DNA from: Primula veris
Taxonomy: Eukaryota > Streptophyta > Magnoliopsida > Ericales > Primulaceae
Length of the DNA stretch: 64,000 bases
Direction: 5' to 3'
NCBI GenBank assembly: GCA_963682055.1
Contig: OY821743.1
Coordinates: forward strand, 32,598,702 to 32,662,701
The notes under the pieces are model-generated. The model was not told the DNA's origin. It saw only the letters and a program-made list of their open reading frames with translations, and did no database searches. The stretch's first letter is position 1, and each line of letters begins with the position of its first letter. Of the stretch, positions 38,064-50,153 are shown in pieces. A program made the position numbers and the translations under genes.

Positions 38064-38351
38064 GCTGCCTCTATTAATATTGCACTATATGGGCCAGCAC
38101 CGAGCTACGATTCAGTGACATTTTTGGGTCGAGATGTTAGCATTTTGACCCCCTACTTTGAGGATATTCCTGGTGCTGGAGACAAGATCCCTCGTCATTT
38201 ATTTTGGACTGTCCTAGGTATATGCATATTTTTTATATTGTGCTGTGTCTTTTGTTGTTTTTTTAGTCTACGACGAGGTGGACAGTCGAGGGGTAGGGTA
38301 GTTCACCAGCAAGACAGAAGGGCGAGAGCGAGAGTGCATCCTATAGTCTAG
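38064..38351 (+). CDS. Small Cys-rich single-span membrane protein, terminal exon
   Basis: The frame follows a good acceptor (AATTTGCAG at 38055-38063) and is open for 95 codons to TAG. It has an extracellular-type segment (LYGPAPSYDSVTFLGRD, then FEDIPGAGDKIPRH), one membrane span with a Cys cluster (FWTVLGICIFFILCC, VFCCFF) and an Arg/Gln-rich tail (LRRGGQSRGRVVHQQDRRAR, ending VHPIV). The CC...CC at the membrane edge could be acylated, which is inference. No ATG or signal peptide lies in the exon, so a first exon is expected upstream, but I could not find it. Broken relatives are at 27640-27880 and 54306-54570. I do not recognise the family. Conservation of the span and tail in the diverged copies argues that the frame is or was coding. 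Confidence 0.5.
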   Translation, partial: AASINIALYGPAPSYDSVTFLGRDVSILTPYFEDIPGAGDKIPRHLFWTVLGICIFFILCCVFCCFFSLRRGGQSRGRVVHQQDRRARARVHPIV

Positions 38352-38929
38352 ATTTCTGTAAACATATAGCGTCCTATATTGCCTGTTATTGATCGTATAT
38401 GCATATGATATTACAAGACTGGAAATCATGGAGTAACAGTTAAATAAGAATTATAATTGTTTGGAAAACATTTTAAGATTAAAAATCCAATACCTTGTTT
38501 TGAATTTTCCTTTAGTTATATATGTTTTTCTTTATTTTAATTATTCCTTAAAATTATGTAATTGTTCTCAACAAACTCAACAGGTGAATTTTATCCAAAA
38601 AAATGGTAAAGATGCCTTGCTTAGCTAACAAATTTGTCACGAATTCATGATGGTTGGGATATACCTGGTTTAAATATAGAAGTATCTTAAAAGGGGCTTA
38701 TAAACTTTTAAGTCCTGTACGCTTCATTATTCAAACGTAGCAATTACAGTAACATGTGTGCCATTGATAAACAATACAACTATAGAGTGAAAACCAAATG
38801 GTAACTTTGGATATGGATTTATTTTGATGTAATTTCTAAAGATGGTATGGATGCAGATGAGATATTTTGTGTTTGGTGGAATACTTTTCTTGGTACCGTA
38901 CGTGCTACCAGCCTACCACCATACTTAGT

Positions 38930-39170
38930 TACACCTGGGGCCGGCTCCGGTTCAGTTCGGTTTTTAGCAAAACCGAAACCGAGTATATTTTTCGGTTCAG
39001 TTTTTTTCGGTTTCGGTCTTTTTATTTTTTGGACCGAACCGGACCGGTTTTTTTCGGTTATTTTTCGATCTTTTCGGTTTTTTTCGGTTCGGTTTTATTG
39101 AAAACCGAAACCGACCCGAATTTTTTTCGATTTTTCTTTTTCGGTTCGGTTTTTTCGATTTTTCACCTAG
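38930..39170. repeat. TTTTCGGTT-rich low-complexity segment
   Basis: Repeated CGGTTCGGTTTTTT and AAACCGAAACCG motifs, beginning CTGGGGCCGGCTCCGGTTCAG. Similar CGGTTTTT blocks form the left part of both copies of the 3.2-kb block (32885-33025, 57835-57985), where they end GTCCAGCCCTA. This look is common in non-autonomous plant transposons. Overlapping open frames are artefacts of the repeat. Confidence 0.6.
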
Positions 39171-40707
39171 CACCAAAAATTGTTTTCATACTGGTTCCAT
39201 TGAATTTGAGATGAGCAGTACGTAATAGCACAAAGGCAATTATCACACAAACATGTGTTATATCACACACACATGATATATTACGTTCTAGAACTTCTGT
39301 GAAACTACGATAAATGTCAGCATTTTGTTTAATTTACTTCCTAATGAAATTACATTCTTCACTTTTCTATGGATTTCTCCTTTTCATAAAATAAAGGAGA
39401 ATAAGTACTTGAATTGTATTTACATACATGAAGCAGTGTTTTAGAAAGGCCAAGTTGATCAAAACATTTTTACGAAATATACGCTAAAAAGCGTAGTTTT
39501 GAAACGTGAAAGGTAAACTTTTTATTATATAAAAATATACATGTTAGAAATATCTAAAAAATATACAAATTTAATATATATTTTGAAAACATGATTTTAC
39601 GATTTTCTATATAAGAAAAATTAAAATATTGTACAAAATAGCAAAAAACAAACGGATTTAATTCTTTTAGTACTTCAAATTTTCAAATGTTATAGTTCGT
39701 CAAAATGAGCGATTGTATATCACTAGCACATGTGCTAGAATTTGTTTGGAATTGTATTTTTCGTAAAATTGATAATCCTAAATCAACGTCGTTTCGTAGT
39801 TTGTGAGACAAATAATAATAAAAAACTACAAGTCCTGAAAAAGCGTAAAAATCGTGATAAAAACGTAAAAAACGTAGAAAAAACGCTTTACCAACCAAAA
39901 AGCGAAAAAACGTAGACATTTTTTTTTCCGAAAAACACTTTATCTGTATAAATGCACTTTAAAGCATGATTTTAAAAACAACTTGAAGTACAATGATAAG
40001 AGAGTTTTTGTAAAATGCTATAAATATCATTAATTGGGCACATATACCACAACCTAGCAACAGTGAAACCACAGTAACTACTTGTATTATTTTGGGTGTC
40101 TATACAAGATTTTGGTGTGTAATTATGTTCTCCTTCAATTAAAACGAAGTAAAGAGTAGATTGGTACAATCAATAGTGTGAGCATTAATCATATAGATCT
40201 AGTCACCAGTCTGTACATGAAATCCATCTAAAAAGTCATAAAATATAATATGCGTTTTCTTTTTCTTTGTTGTTTTATTTGTTCTTCGAGGTTTGGTCTT
40301 TGTTTGCCTTTTTAACTTTGTGTAAGTAATCAAATAAAGCCCTTTCTCATCATGCAAACCTCAAAAATTCAGTAATCTAGTAATTGGTACAAACCCGTGC
40401 ATTGTTTAAGTTTCTCCCGCTTTGGTAATGTATTTTTCTATTTATAGAAATGCAATTAATTATGTTTTGTTTACATGTCAAAAAACCAATTATATACTAG
40501 ACAATATTTTTATATAATTTACTACACGTAGAGATTTACTACATACCTTCCGCACCTCGTATTCTAAAGAGATAAATTATGATAAAAAATCAATTGTAAT
40601 TATCTTTCTATTTTCTCTTTAGTAGTTTATTCACTTAATCAAGATCAAATATATGTATAACCTACAAATCATTTTATCAATATTGAAATATAAATTTGAA
40701 TGTTGAT
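39171..40707. other. AT-rich spacer, no gene seen
   Basis: No gene supported. 39440-39915 has many AAAACG/CGTAAAAA motifs but no clear terminal repeats. Confidence 0.5.
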
Positions 40708-40811
40708 GACACACGCACTCAAACACGCACACATACAGACACACACATGCACACCTGCTCATACGCACGTACAAACAGACGCACACGCGCATGCACACAC
40801 ACGCACACGCG
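40708..40811. repeat. (CA/CG)n-like microsatellite, left part
   Basis: Alternating purine-pyrimidine repeats of ACACGCAC type. The same kind of sequence continues at 42832-42862 (ACACGCGCACACACACGC), so one microsatellite has been split by the hAT element between them. Confidence 0.85.
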
Positions 40812-42831
40812 CAGGGGGAAGCTAAGTGGGGACGATCGGGTGCCACGGCACCCCCCATAATTTTAAAAATTTCTATTGACTTGGTTCGAAGATTGGCCTT
40901 TCAAGCTATGCCTTTCAGAGGGCATGATGAGAAATCAACATCAAACAACCGTGGTAATTTCCTTGAGTTTTATGATTTATTAGCATCATATAATGAAGAA
41001 GCCACCAAAGCATTGATAAATGTTCCAAAGAATGCCACTTACAAGTCGTCTGATATTCAAAAAGAAATTTTACATATCTTTTCTATAAAAGTGAAAAAGG
41101 CGATTCGAGAAGAAATTGGACATGCTAAATTCTGCATTATAGTGGACGAAGCTCGAGATGCGTCAAAAAAAGAGTAGATGGCAGTAGTTATAAGATTTGT
41201 TGATAAAAATGGTGTTTTACGGAAGCGTTTTTTTGTATTGTTCATGTTCCCAACACTATGGCAGTGACACTAAAAGATAGCATATGCTCAGTTCTTAATC
41301 ACCACAATCTCGATATTCGGAATATTCGGGGACAAGGATTTGACGGTGCAAGTAACATGCGGGGTGAGTTTCATGGACTACAAGCTTTGATATTAAGTGA
41401 TTGCCCATATGCTTATTATGTTCACTGCTTCGCACATCGATTACAATTAGCATTAGTGGCATCAGCAAAAGAAGTGCTTCCAGTCGACCGATTTTTTGCT
41501 AAATTGCTTCGGATCGTGAATATTGTTAGTGCATCATGCAAGAGAAATGATGAGTTGAAAGCTGCCCATGCCGATGATATTGCTTTCTTAATTTCCATTG
41601 AAGAGCTTGAGACTGGAAGAGAATTAAATCAAATTGGTAATCTGCAACGACCTGGTGATACTCACTGGAGTTCTCACCTAAAGTCTGTTTCTAGCTTGAT
41701 AAAAATGTATAGTGCTGCTTGCATGGCTTTACTTAATATTTATGAAGATGGATCTACTTCTCTAAAGGGAGAAGCTCGTTCAACACACAAGGCATTAACT
41801 TCATTTGAATTTGTCTTTATACTTCATCTTATGAAGTCAATGTTAGAAATCACGAATTCTCTTTGTCTAGCTTTGCAATCTAAAACTCAAGACATTCTTA
41901 AGGCTACTTCAATGGTTTTATCTACTAAAAACCTTCTTCAAAATCTTAGAGATGATGAATTCGATGATTTGGTTGCTACCGTCAAACTCTTTTGTGAATC
42001 ACGCAACATTGATATCCCAAACTTGAATGCAAAATATTCTTCGAGGTATGATCCCACTCGTGATAATTTTTCAGTACTTGACCGCTATAGAGTTGATATT
42101 TTCTATCGTGCTATAGATTCTCAAATTCAAGAACTAAATCGTCGCTTTGATGAGCAAGTAATGGAATTATTAGTTCTTAGTTCTACTTTGAATCCTAATT
42201 GTCACTCTTCAATATTCAAAATTAATGATATTTGTCTACTTGTTGACAAATTTTATCCGGAGGACTTTACGGAGTTTGAGAAAAGTAACTTGAAATTGGA
42301 ACTTCGACATTACGAGAATTGTGTTATTTCTCTTCCTGAATACAAGAATTTATCATCGATTTCCGAGCTTTGTCAATGGTTGGTAGAAACAAAATGGTCT
42401 ACAACATATCAGCTTGTTTATAGAATTGTGGTTCTCGTGCTTACTCTTCCCGTTTCTACCGCCACCGCAGAAAGATCATTTTCAGCTATGAATATCATCA
42501 AAACCAGTATTCGTAATAAAATGGAAGCCGATTATCTTGAAGATTGTATGATGATATATATTGAGAAAGATATTGCTTCAAAATTTAGCACGGAAACTAT
42601 CATTGATGCATTTGCGAATGCGAGCAGTCGTCGGGTTCATTTCTTTTGATTTTATCAGGTATCATGTTAGTTATTTGCAATAATTTTTGTGTTTATACTT
42701 TGGTATTTGTTCAACAAAACTTAAATGGGGTATATAGATTATGGGTGAGTATGAGAAATTATTATTTTAAGTTGTTTTTTTTTTTGGTATATTTTGGCAC
42801 CCCCCATTTACACATCCTGGCTTCCCCCCTG
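40812..42831 (+). mobile_element. hAT transposon with exact 8-bp target duplication
   Basis: The left end CAGGGGGAAGCTA and the inverted right end CAGGGGGGAAGCCA form hAT-type terminal repeats. The flanking octamers are identical: CACACGCG at 40804-40811 and at 42832-42839. Length is 2020 bp. A subterminal GGCACCCCCCAT block occurs near both ends. The element carries one transposase-derived coding region, which is broken and lacks its N terminus. Because the target is a CA/CG-rich microsatellite, part of the octamer match could be chance, but element ends and octamers agree precisely. Confidence 0.9.
40855..42649 (+). pseudogene. hAT transposase (DUF4371 / ZMYM1-like), dead copy
   Basis: The frame opens at about ILKISIDLVRRLAFQ and runs through FRGHDEKSTSNNRGNFLEF (DUF4371 part), SSDIQKEI and IIVDEARDASKKE, then hits TAG at 41175-41177 where relatives have Gln. 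MAVVIRFVDKNGVL continues in frame. A one-base loss near 41233 shifts it to the second long frame (41258-42649): RGQGFDGASNMRG, YYVHCFAHRLQLALVA, and the C-terminal hAT dimerisation region LTLPVSTATAERSFSAMN. The N-terminal TTF-type zinc finger found in intact relatives is missing; coding starts directly after the subterminal repeat. The element cannot make a full transposase. The long undamaged second half suggests that decay is fairly recent. Confidence 0.92.
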
Positions 42832-43307
42832 CACACGCGCACACACACGCTTGCACGCGCATACGTGTATGTATTTTTTATGTTTAATATTTTGTATTTA
42901 GCTACTATTTGTCGATATGATGAATTGAATTTTGTTACATGTTAATATTAGTAATCTTACAAATTACCAAACTTGCAAAAAATAATATCTTATTATATTA
43001 TACTTGATACAAAACTATAACAGATCTATGTACCATGTACTAAAATGTTAAAATTTAAGATTAAGTTTTGATTTTAATTTGATCAAATATAATCAAGTGT
43101 TTCTAACTTTTTTCCAAATAATTATTGTGCTTGAAGAAATGATAAAGACTATGAGAAATTAGTTATTTACATGTTCATGAATCATTATGCGATATATGGA
43201 AAATATACTAGTACTACGGATTACAAAAGATTCAACTTTATTTATGCAATCTCATTAATTTGAAACATTAATTGCTGGTATTTATTATTCCTTGACTAGT
43301 AATATCC
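42832..43307. other. Microsatellite remainder and upstream region of the neprosin gene
   Basis: 42832-42862 is the right part of the split CA/CG microsatellite (first eight bases are the hAT target copy). The rest is AT-rich upstream DNA of the neprosin gene with no other feature seen. Confidence 0.6.
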
Positions 43308-43365
43308 TATATAAGGTTGCTAGCAAATCATCATTTTTCATAAAAAAAATTAAGAACAACAAATC
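43308..43365 (+). promoter_or_regulatory. TATA box and short leader of the neprosin gene
   Basis: TATATAAG at 43308-43315 lies 51 bp before the ATG at 43366. With the usual 30-bp spacing the transcript would start near 43340, giving a leader of about 25 nt (AAAATTAAGAACAACAAATC before the ATG). Confidence 0.6.
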
Positions 43366-46300
43366 ATGGATCTACTCATTGTAGTTCTCTCTGTGTTTTT
43401 TTTTGTACCATGCCAAATTGGAGCTACAAGAGTCAATCTGAATATTGCTAAGAAAGATGATCTCAAACTTGAGAGACAACTTAAGAATTTGAATAAACCG
43501 GCCACTAAAACTATAAAGGTACCTCATTTAAAGTCTTGTGTTTATTTAAATTTCGACTAAATATTGAAGTATATACATAAGATTAGTTATTCTAGTTGTT
43601 AAGGCTCTATTTGCTATTTACCGAAGGAGATTATTCCCTTGGGAGAGAAATTTTCGGAATTACTTCGGACTTCTGATTTTGGCAATTGCCTAGTTTTAAC
43701 AACCAAAATCATCTTTCGGGTTATAATTTCAGATTCGTGCTTAACAGGAGGAAAAAGAAATGTGGAAGCAAAGGTAATTCCACAATTAAAATCTTATGTT
43801 ATCTTTTTTAATATATGCAGACTGAATATGGAGATATATACGACTGCGTTGATTTTTTCAAACAACCGGCATTTGATCATCCACTATTGAAGAATTATAC
43901 ATCGAGTTTTCAGGTTTGTTTTCTAATACTTATTTCAATATCATTGGTTTTCTAAAATCTTATTAAGGAGAGTCAATTTTTTTTTCATCTACCACTAACA
44001 AAACTCAAACTATACACATCATATTTGATAGTGCGGGATCTAACCCATTACTAGTGAGTTATTCCAATATCATTGGTTACAATCACTCAAATGCTTTATA
44101 CGATCTCACCATTATAGGTAATACCACCTTCTATATTAAACACAATCAGAACGCAAAACTCAAATCAAATCAACGAGGCTGGTAATTTGGGGTTAAGAGC
44201 TCTAAAATGTCCTGCTGGAACAGTTCCAATTGAAAGAGTTACAAAAGAAGATCTTATCAAGGAAACTCTTGCTTCAAAAGCGAGTACGACTGGGAATGGT
44301 CAAATCGAAGTAAGTTTCTCACCCCGTGCAACACCAAATTATCAAGTTCCATAAAGTTTGGTTTTGTAACTTTCTCTGTAATTAATTTGTTTGTTGATTT
44401 TTTTTTTCGTTTAGGAGAAGTAGTGGTTTAGACAAATTATGAAAAATAATGTATATTGGCATATAATTTTAGGTGAGAGTTTTGTAGTTCCTAATTTAGG
44501 GATTGGAGTTGCTAGTCGTCCCTTAAATTTGCATTTTATGGTCAAAATCTGTTATAATATTTTTTCTTTTCTAACACATAATAATCACTGCACATCCAAC
44601 CGTTTTGTGGGTGTGTTTGATATCAGATTTTTTGGAGTGATTTTTGAATTTTTGGATTTTGAAAATTCAGATTTTTTAATAGGTGTTTGGTAATTAGGAT
44701 TTTTTTATTCTCAATATCTAGATTTTTAGTTAAAAGAATCCAAAAATTCCAAAAATCCAGAATCCATCTTTTGGCTAGATTTTTTGATTTTTTCTTTTTA
44801 AAAATCAGATTTTTTGACAAAAAATCTGACACCAAACGGAACCTATATCGCAACTTTAGCCATTAAAGTTCATCTTTCTATTTTAGCAATTTCATTCCCT
44901 AATTTATCACTACATGTGGAAAAACTAGGATCAGGTAATGCAGTACTATTAATAATATTAATAGAGAGCAATTTGGTTGTAGATGATGAAGCAGCCTTTG
45001 GCTGGATGCTATTAAAAAGAACCAATAGTTTATTTTATTTTATTTGAAATAAAAACCAATAGTTTATTCATCCATATGGATAAGAATTCTAATAAAAGGG
45101 AGGAATTTCCCCACAAAAACTAATTGCCAAGTATACCGTATTACATGTAATTGTTTTAACTAGTGTATCTAATTCATACATTTTAATATTAACTCATACA
45201 TATAACTCTTTGAGAAAACTTTACAATTTAATTACTTTAATTTTTATAATTCTCTAAGTTTGAGATATTTATCTAAAAAGGCTACTTAACGTAGTATTTT
45301 CATTTTTGTTTTTTTTGCCATTCAAAATTTATTTAATGCAAGTATTTTTTAATAGCATGCAGCCAAAGGCTGATAATTCCTGGTCTGCAGCCAAATTGCT
45401 CTCATATTAATAATAGGGTAATATTCGACTACACAGCAAATGTCTTTAATAAATACAAAAGATTTGACTAAATATCGTTCCAACATACACTCCCAACTAG
45501 TAATACACAGTTGTGGCAATCCTCGAGAAACAATCATTATAGGCGTTGTTTGGTTGCATCTTATACACATAAAAATATACTTTTTTAGTGTGTTCGGAAA
45601 ATTGTAATTTTAATGGTTACGTCTTTGACTTATTATATTATTGTTTGGTAAACTGTGTAAAAGTAATTTTTACATAAAAATATCGGGTAGAATTTGTGTA
45701 CTTTTTACTTTTTATATTACATTTGTTATCTAGCATTTCCAAAAAATAAGAAAAAGATAAAAAAAATATATTAATGGAAGCAAATATTTATCACAATAGA
45801 TTAATAAGACAAAATAACATAATTTTTGAAAAGTACATAAAGTTATTGAATTTAAATGATATAAATTATGGATTGTTATTCTTACACTCTCGATGTATGT
45901 CAGGGCGACAAGGTGAATAATAACTAATAAATAAAGTTTAACCCTAAAATAACAAATATATTTTTCTCAGACATTCGGTTTTTGAAAACAAAATAAACAT
46001 GGACATTAATTAGCTACTTCTAATATTCAAAAATGGAAAACTATATACACCTACAAAAACTAAACACGAAAGTTGTTACTTGTTACTGATATCATTACAT
46101 TGGTTAAATTAATTCTTGACAAAACAAAATTCAAGACCAGCAATTTATTTTTTCCAAAAGAGACGATGGTAACATATAAAGCTCATTCAACAAATTAATG
46201 CAATTTTTTTTCTTACAAAAAAACTCTAGTAATCTTTTTGTTTGTTGGGGGAGGACACACACACCCACACCCACAAAGTGAGAGATCGAGTACGAAACAT

Positions 46301-48007
46301 AATTGGAAAGGATGAACAGTTTCCGAAAATGGCAGTACGTTGTATGTTAATAAGTATCCAAATTCATACTTTTTTTAAGCAAGTATTTAGCTATTTACTT
46401 TTTGTTAAAAGCTTACTTTTTATTGAACCTCCAAACAAGTTTTGTACTTAAAAAGTAAAAAGTATATACACTTCATTAATACTTATCATTTCCTACCTCC
46501 TAACAGTGGAAGGATTACTAGTCGGTGCAACCGTGGATCATATTGCTTGGTGATCGGCTTAATTAAACAACCACCTTTAAAAAAAAAAAAAAAATTCCTA
46601 CCAAACAAGACTATTATGTAGTCCTCTAGGAGAGCATTTTCTAGCACCTTTGCTAGTTGCTACTTTCTACCACCTCTGCTACCACACATTGTGTAGATCT
46701 CTTTAGTATATAAAATAAATATTATGTATACTTATGGTGTGCAGTATGTTGGAGGAATATTCCAAGAGTGCACAATAATTTATCGAGGGAAACATTTTTA
46801 TGTCTGAAACAAGAAATTTAACTAAATACTTCTCATATTGTTATATTATAAATATGTTGTCTGTCATACTTAAGCGAAAGTCAAAACTAATACTAATATA
46901 ACATTTAACTTTTTTTTATTTTACTTAAGTATGCTGTTGTTAAGACGACTGGAACAAGCAAGTATACTGGGGCTTCAGCGTTTCTCAGTATTCACAATCC
47001 ACATGTCACTGGTTCGCAATCTAGTTCAGCAAGATTGAGAGTTACAAACGGACCTGACGATATACAGGCTGGATGGAGGGTAAGTTTTTTCTTAAATAAA
47101 AAAGGTTTCTTCCAAAGACCGTTTATTAGCATCTTCCATTGCCAAATAAATGATTTCCGCTGTTATGAATTTATGAGATCAGGTTGATAAGTTACTGCAT
47201 CATGGTGGCAATCAAACTCGATTGTTCATACATACTAAGGTAATTCCGTTACCAATACACATACTTTGTTGATAATTTATATTCCTTTCTAAATTCCCTT
47301 ATTTATCTATAAACAGGCTGGTGGAACTCAGTGTTTTAATACCCTATGTCCTGGTTATGTAGTTGTGACGCGTGATTTGATTCCCGGTGCCATTTTTCCA
47401 AACATATCTGCACCGGGAGGACCAATTTATGAGATAGGAGTGTTCATCATTCAGGTAAAAAATCTCAAAGTCATCTAATTTTTCGTATGTTTACATCTTT
47501 TTATATTTCACTGCTTTTGAGGGATCATATCCGAACCTTCAAATTTAGAACTTTGTAGCTTACAATAAAAAAATCATTACTTACTATATCCACGGATGAC
47601 ATTTCACATTTTTGACTGGTTGATACTTATCTTCACATCAGGATGAACACGGAAATTGGAATCTGTACCTTGGACCTAATAAAGAGCTTATTGGATATTG
47701 GCCTTCTCGCCTATTTACCGGACTATCTGGCTTAGCTTCTTCTCTTGAATGGGGCGGGGAGATATATTCTCCAGCAGGTTTCACTATTCCCCCTATGGGT
47801 TCAGGTACAGCCTATATCAAAAGAGACAGCAGATACGATGCATTCTTTAGACAAGTTTCTTCGTATAACGAGGCAGGTCAGATTACAGATGCTAATGATT
47901 TGATAGAGGCAACCACCAGCGAGCATTATCATGTAAATGATAGAGGAGTTGTTGATAAAGATACCTTCAGGCATTTGGTATTCTATACAGGCGCTGGTAA
48001 TACATAA
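43366..48007 (+). CDS. Neprosin-family secreted protein (DUF239), 7 exons
   Basis: Exons: 43366-43518, 43821-43913, 44118-44309, 46930-47079, 47183-47239, 47317-47454, 47642-48007. All introns are GT...AG in phase 0, and the joined frame is 383 codons with TAA. MDLLIVVLSVFFFVPCQIGA is a clear signal peptide. TEYGDIYDCVDFFKQPAFDH, PLLKNYTSSF and LKCPAGTVPIERVTKEDLI are typical of the neprosin activation domain. YAVVKTTGTSKYTGASA, IQAGWR, CFNTLCPGYVV, IGYWPSRLF and LEWGGEIYSP belong to the neprosin domain. Neprosins are secreted glutamic peptidases cutting after proline, first known from Nepenthes; the Glu of WGGE (about residue 301) is where I expect one catalytic Glu, and I could not identify the other with confidence. 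The usual GWxVxPxLYGD block reads GWRVDKLLHHGGNQTRLF here, so activity is uncertain. Intron 3 is 2.6 kb and holds repeats. Relic copies lie at 28.8 and 29.6 kb. Confidence 0.92.
44963..45403. mobile_element. Foldback element in neprosin intron 3
   Basis: AGAGCAATTTGG at the left (44963-45013, continuing to CAGCCTTTGGCTG.ATGCTATT) and its inverse at the right (45351-45403, AATAGCATGCAGCCAAAGGCTG ... CCAAATTGCTCT) form imperfect 50-bp inverted arms around about 340 bp. This is the shape of a MITE or foldback element. No target duplication was fixed. Confidence 0.55.
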
Positions 48008-48158
48008 AAAGTTTGATCTCAAAATAGAAATCGAATTTTGAGATGAAATTGAGAAAAATCAAATGTGAGAATTCAATAATGTTTTAAATCTTGGTTTTTA
48101 TTAATTGCGTTATACATCGGAGAATGGAAGTAGTCACTTTACAACTTTGTGATATAAC
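48008..48158 (+). other. Neprosin 3' UTR region
   Basis: Downstream of the TAA, AAATTCAATAATGTTTT (about 48070) offers a weak polyadenylation context. No other feature. Confidence 0.35.
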
Positions 48159-48738
48159 CAGGGTGGACAAAAAATTCGTAAACCCAACTCGTATGGATTG
48201 GGACAGATTGAGACGGGTTGAGTATCCAAAAAAATCAATCAGTCCTGTCCCAATCCTGTATATATTTTGCGGGTTGGGTTAGGGTTGAAGTTATCAAACC
48301 GCTGATTAATCCGTCACAACCCATTTCAACCCGTAATATATATATATATAATTATAAATATATATATTTATATGTACATTGTGTGTATTTCAAGATACCA
48401 ACATTGCATTCTTGTTATATTTTAGTTTTGTTACTTGTTCGCGAATGTGGTAAACGTATTTTGATTGTTTTTAATTTATATTTATTTTTGAAAAATTCAA
48501 TTTATTTTAAAATTTAGGTTAATTATGCAAACTATGAAAAACAAATGACCAAAATAAAAATTTAAGAATCAATCTAAATCCAATCCACCCCAACCCGCAA
48601 TTTATTTTGCGGGTTGAGTTGTGGTTTTAATTGTAACGGGTTGGGTTGAGATTTAAATTTTTCCGTCCCAATTCACCCCGTCATTTATTTTTACGGGTTG
48701 GGTTAGGATTGAGGTCAATCCGTCCCGTGCCCACCCCT
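48159..48738. mobile_element. MITE with CAGGGTGGAC...GTGCCCACCCCT ends
   Basis: The left end CAGGGTGGACAAAA and right end GTGCCCACCCCT are imperfect inverted repeats. Inside, ACGGGTTGGGTT and its inverse CAACCCGTAA-type blocks recur many times. Flanking octamers GATATAAC and ATTATAAC agree at 6 of 8. These are features of old hAT-type MITEs. It lies 150 bp after the neprosin stop, so it may form part of that gene's 3' end. Confidence 0.6.
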
Positions 48739-50153
48739 AATTATAACTTCCATTTTGAAAACTGGGTAGCAAAACGGTACAACGTCACCTGATTGCAATG
48801 TTTCCCGATTTACGCCCTGTCACGTTTGTTATTCTATGATTGGTCTTTCTTTATCATGGCGGAATCCGCAAGACAGTCAGCATCCGATTTATTTTATTTT
48901 TACGTTTATGGTAGTTTTAGTCACTTATTACTTAAGTTGTTGTGAATTGTGATCAAGATGAAATGACATGGACCTGTCGTTTCGTTCTAGGATTTAGACC
49001 TGAACAATGGCAAGTAGGTCATAATACTGCCGGTGATAAGTGATAGAACAGTTTATATATTACTGCTTTACAATCAAATTATTGTTCAATATTGTTATTT
49101 TAGCAAATTCTACTTTAAATATATAAAAGCATGCCAAAGACGATATCTTTCTAGCTTGAAGACGGTTATGAACCAGCATTTCCCACTTGTACGTGATTTA
49201 TATTAAATGACAGTGTATTTAATTTGTATTTGCACCATGTTAGAATTATATATATGACATTTATTCTGATTTGGTTTGATATTGATGGAGATTCAATTAA
49301 CTTCTTCATATTGAAGAACTATTACGATTGACGATATAGACTCTTAGTCATATAATTGACAGAGTATTTTCTTTATTTTGTTAAAAGTACAGATACAAAT
49401 ATTATGCAAAAAAAATCAAGTTAGTGTACGTTAATAACTTAATTTGGAACGAAGAAGCTATGTAATCTAAGTCTTTTGAGAAGTTCGTGACGAGAATTAT
49501 TAGTTTGTTATTCATAATTACTTGTTACGCATCTCGGTTGCTTATGAGTTTGGTATATTAGACTGGTTTGGCAAAGCTCGAAAAGTTTTATTTAATTTAT
49601 GAAGCAAGGAATGTACTCTATTTTCTAGTTCAAATAATTTTGAACTGAGACTTATTTTTACATATTAATATCCTTAATAATTCAATTCTTAATTAACACG
49701 GTATTGACAACCACAGGTCCATATTGAAGTAATTAAAGCCATATATGAGATCTACTCGATCCTTGTTTTCATTGTAAACATAAATTGATCAATTAGTACA
49801 ATATTAATTGTTCCCTTGTGAACCATGTAAGTTGAATTGAAATTGGTCTCCACTAGGACCATTTCGCGTTGGGTATAAATGCTGTAATTAACTTGCTGTA
49901 AACATATGCCCTTTTTTTGTTATATTAGAGAATTGAGAAAGAGATATTACTTTAGCACTTCAAGGTCAAAGAAACAAATTGCAAGATAATATGGTAAATT
50001 TAATATAAAAATTGAATTTCGTAAATAGTTCTTTGACACCTCAAGTTCAAAGGAAAAAACTTGCAAGATAATTTTCCATACTGGCTCCGTTTGATAACAT
50101 AAGTTTTTTTTTTTTTTTTAAATAGACATCCCTACCAGGGCTCGTCTACCCTA
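48739..50153. other. Spacer, no gene seen
   Basis: No open frame of note, RNA gene or element ends were recognised. Confidence 0.5.

Noticed and set aside
38847..39214. Overlapping 84- and 115-codon frames rich in Phe/Ser/Arg
   Set aside because: They are translations of TTTTCGG low-complexity repeats; similar frames arise at 57687-58053 from the same kind of sequence.
40631..40858. Cys/Val-rich 75-codon frame on the minus strand
   Set aside because: Product of the CA/CG microsatellite and the hAT left end.
46505..46560. Another Helitron end at GATTACTAGTCGG
   Set aside because: A CTAG with a nearby CGGTTGCACCG stem exists, but the gap is 1 nt, not about 10, so the layout is wrong.
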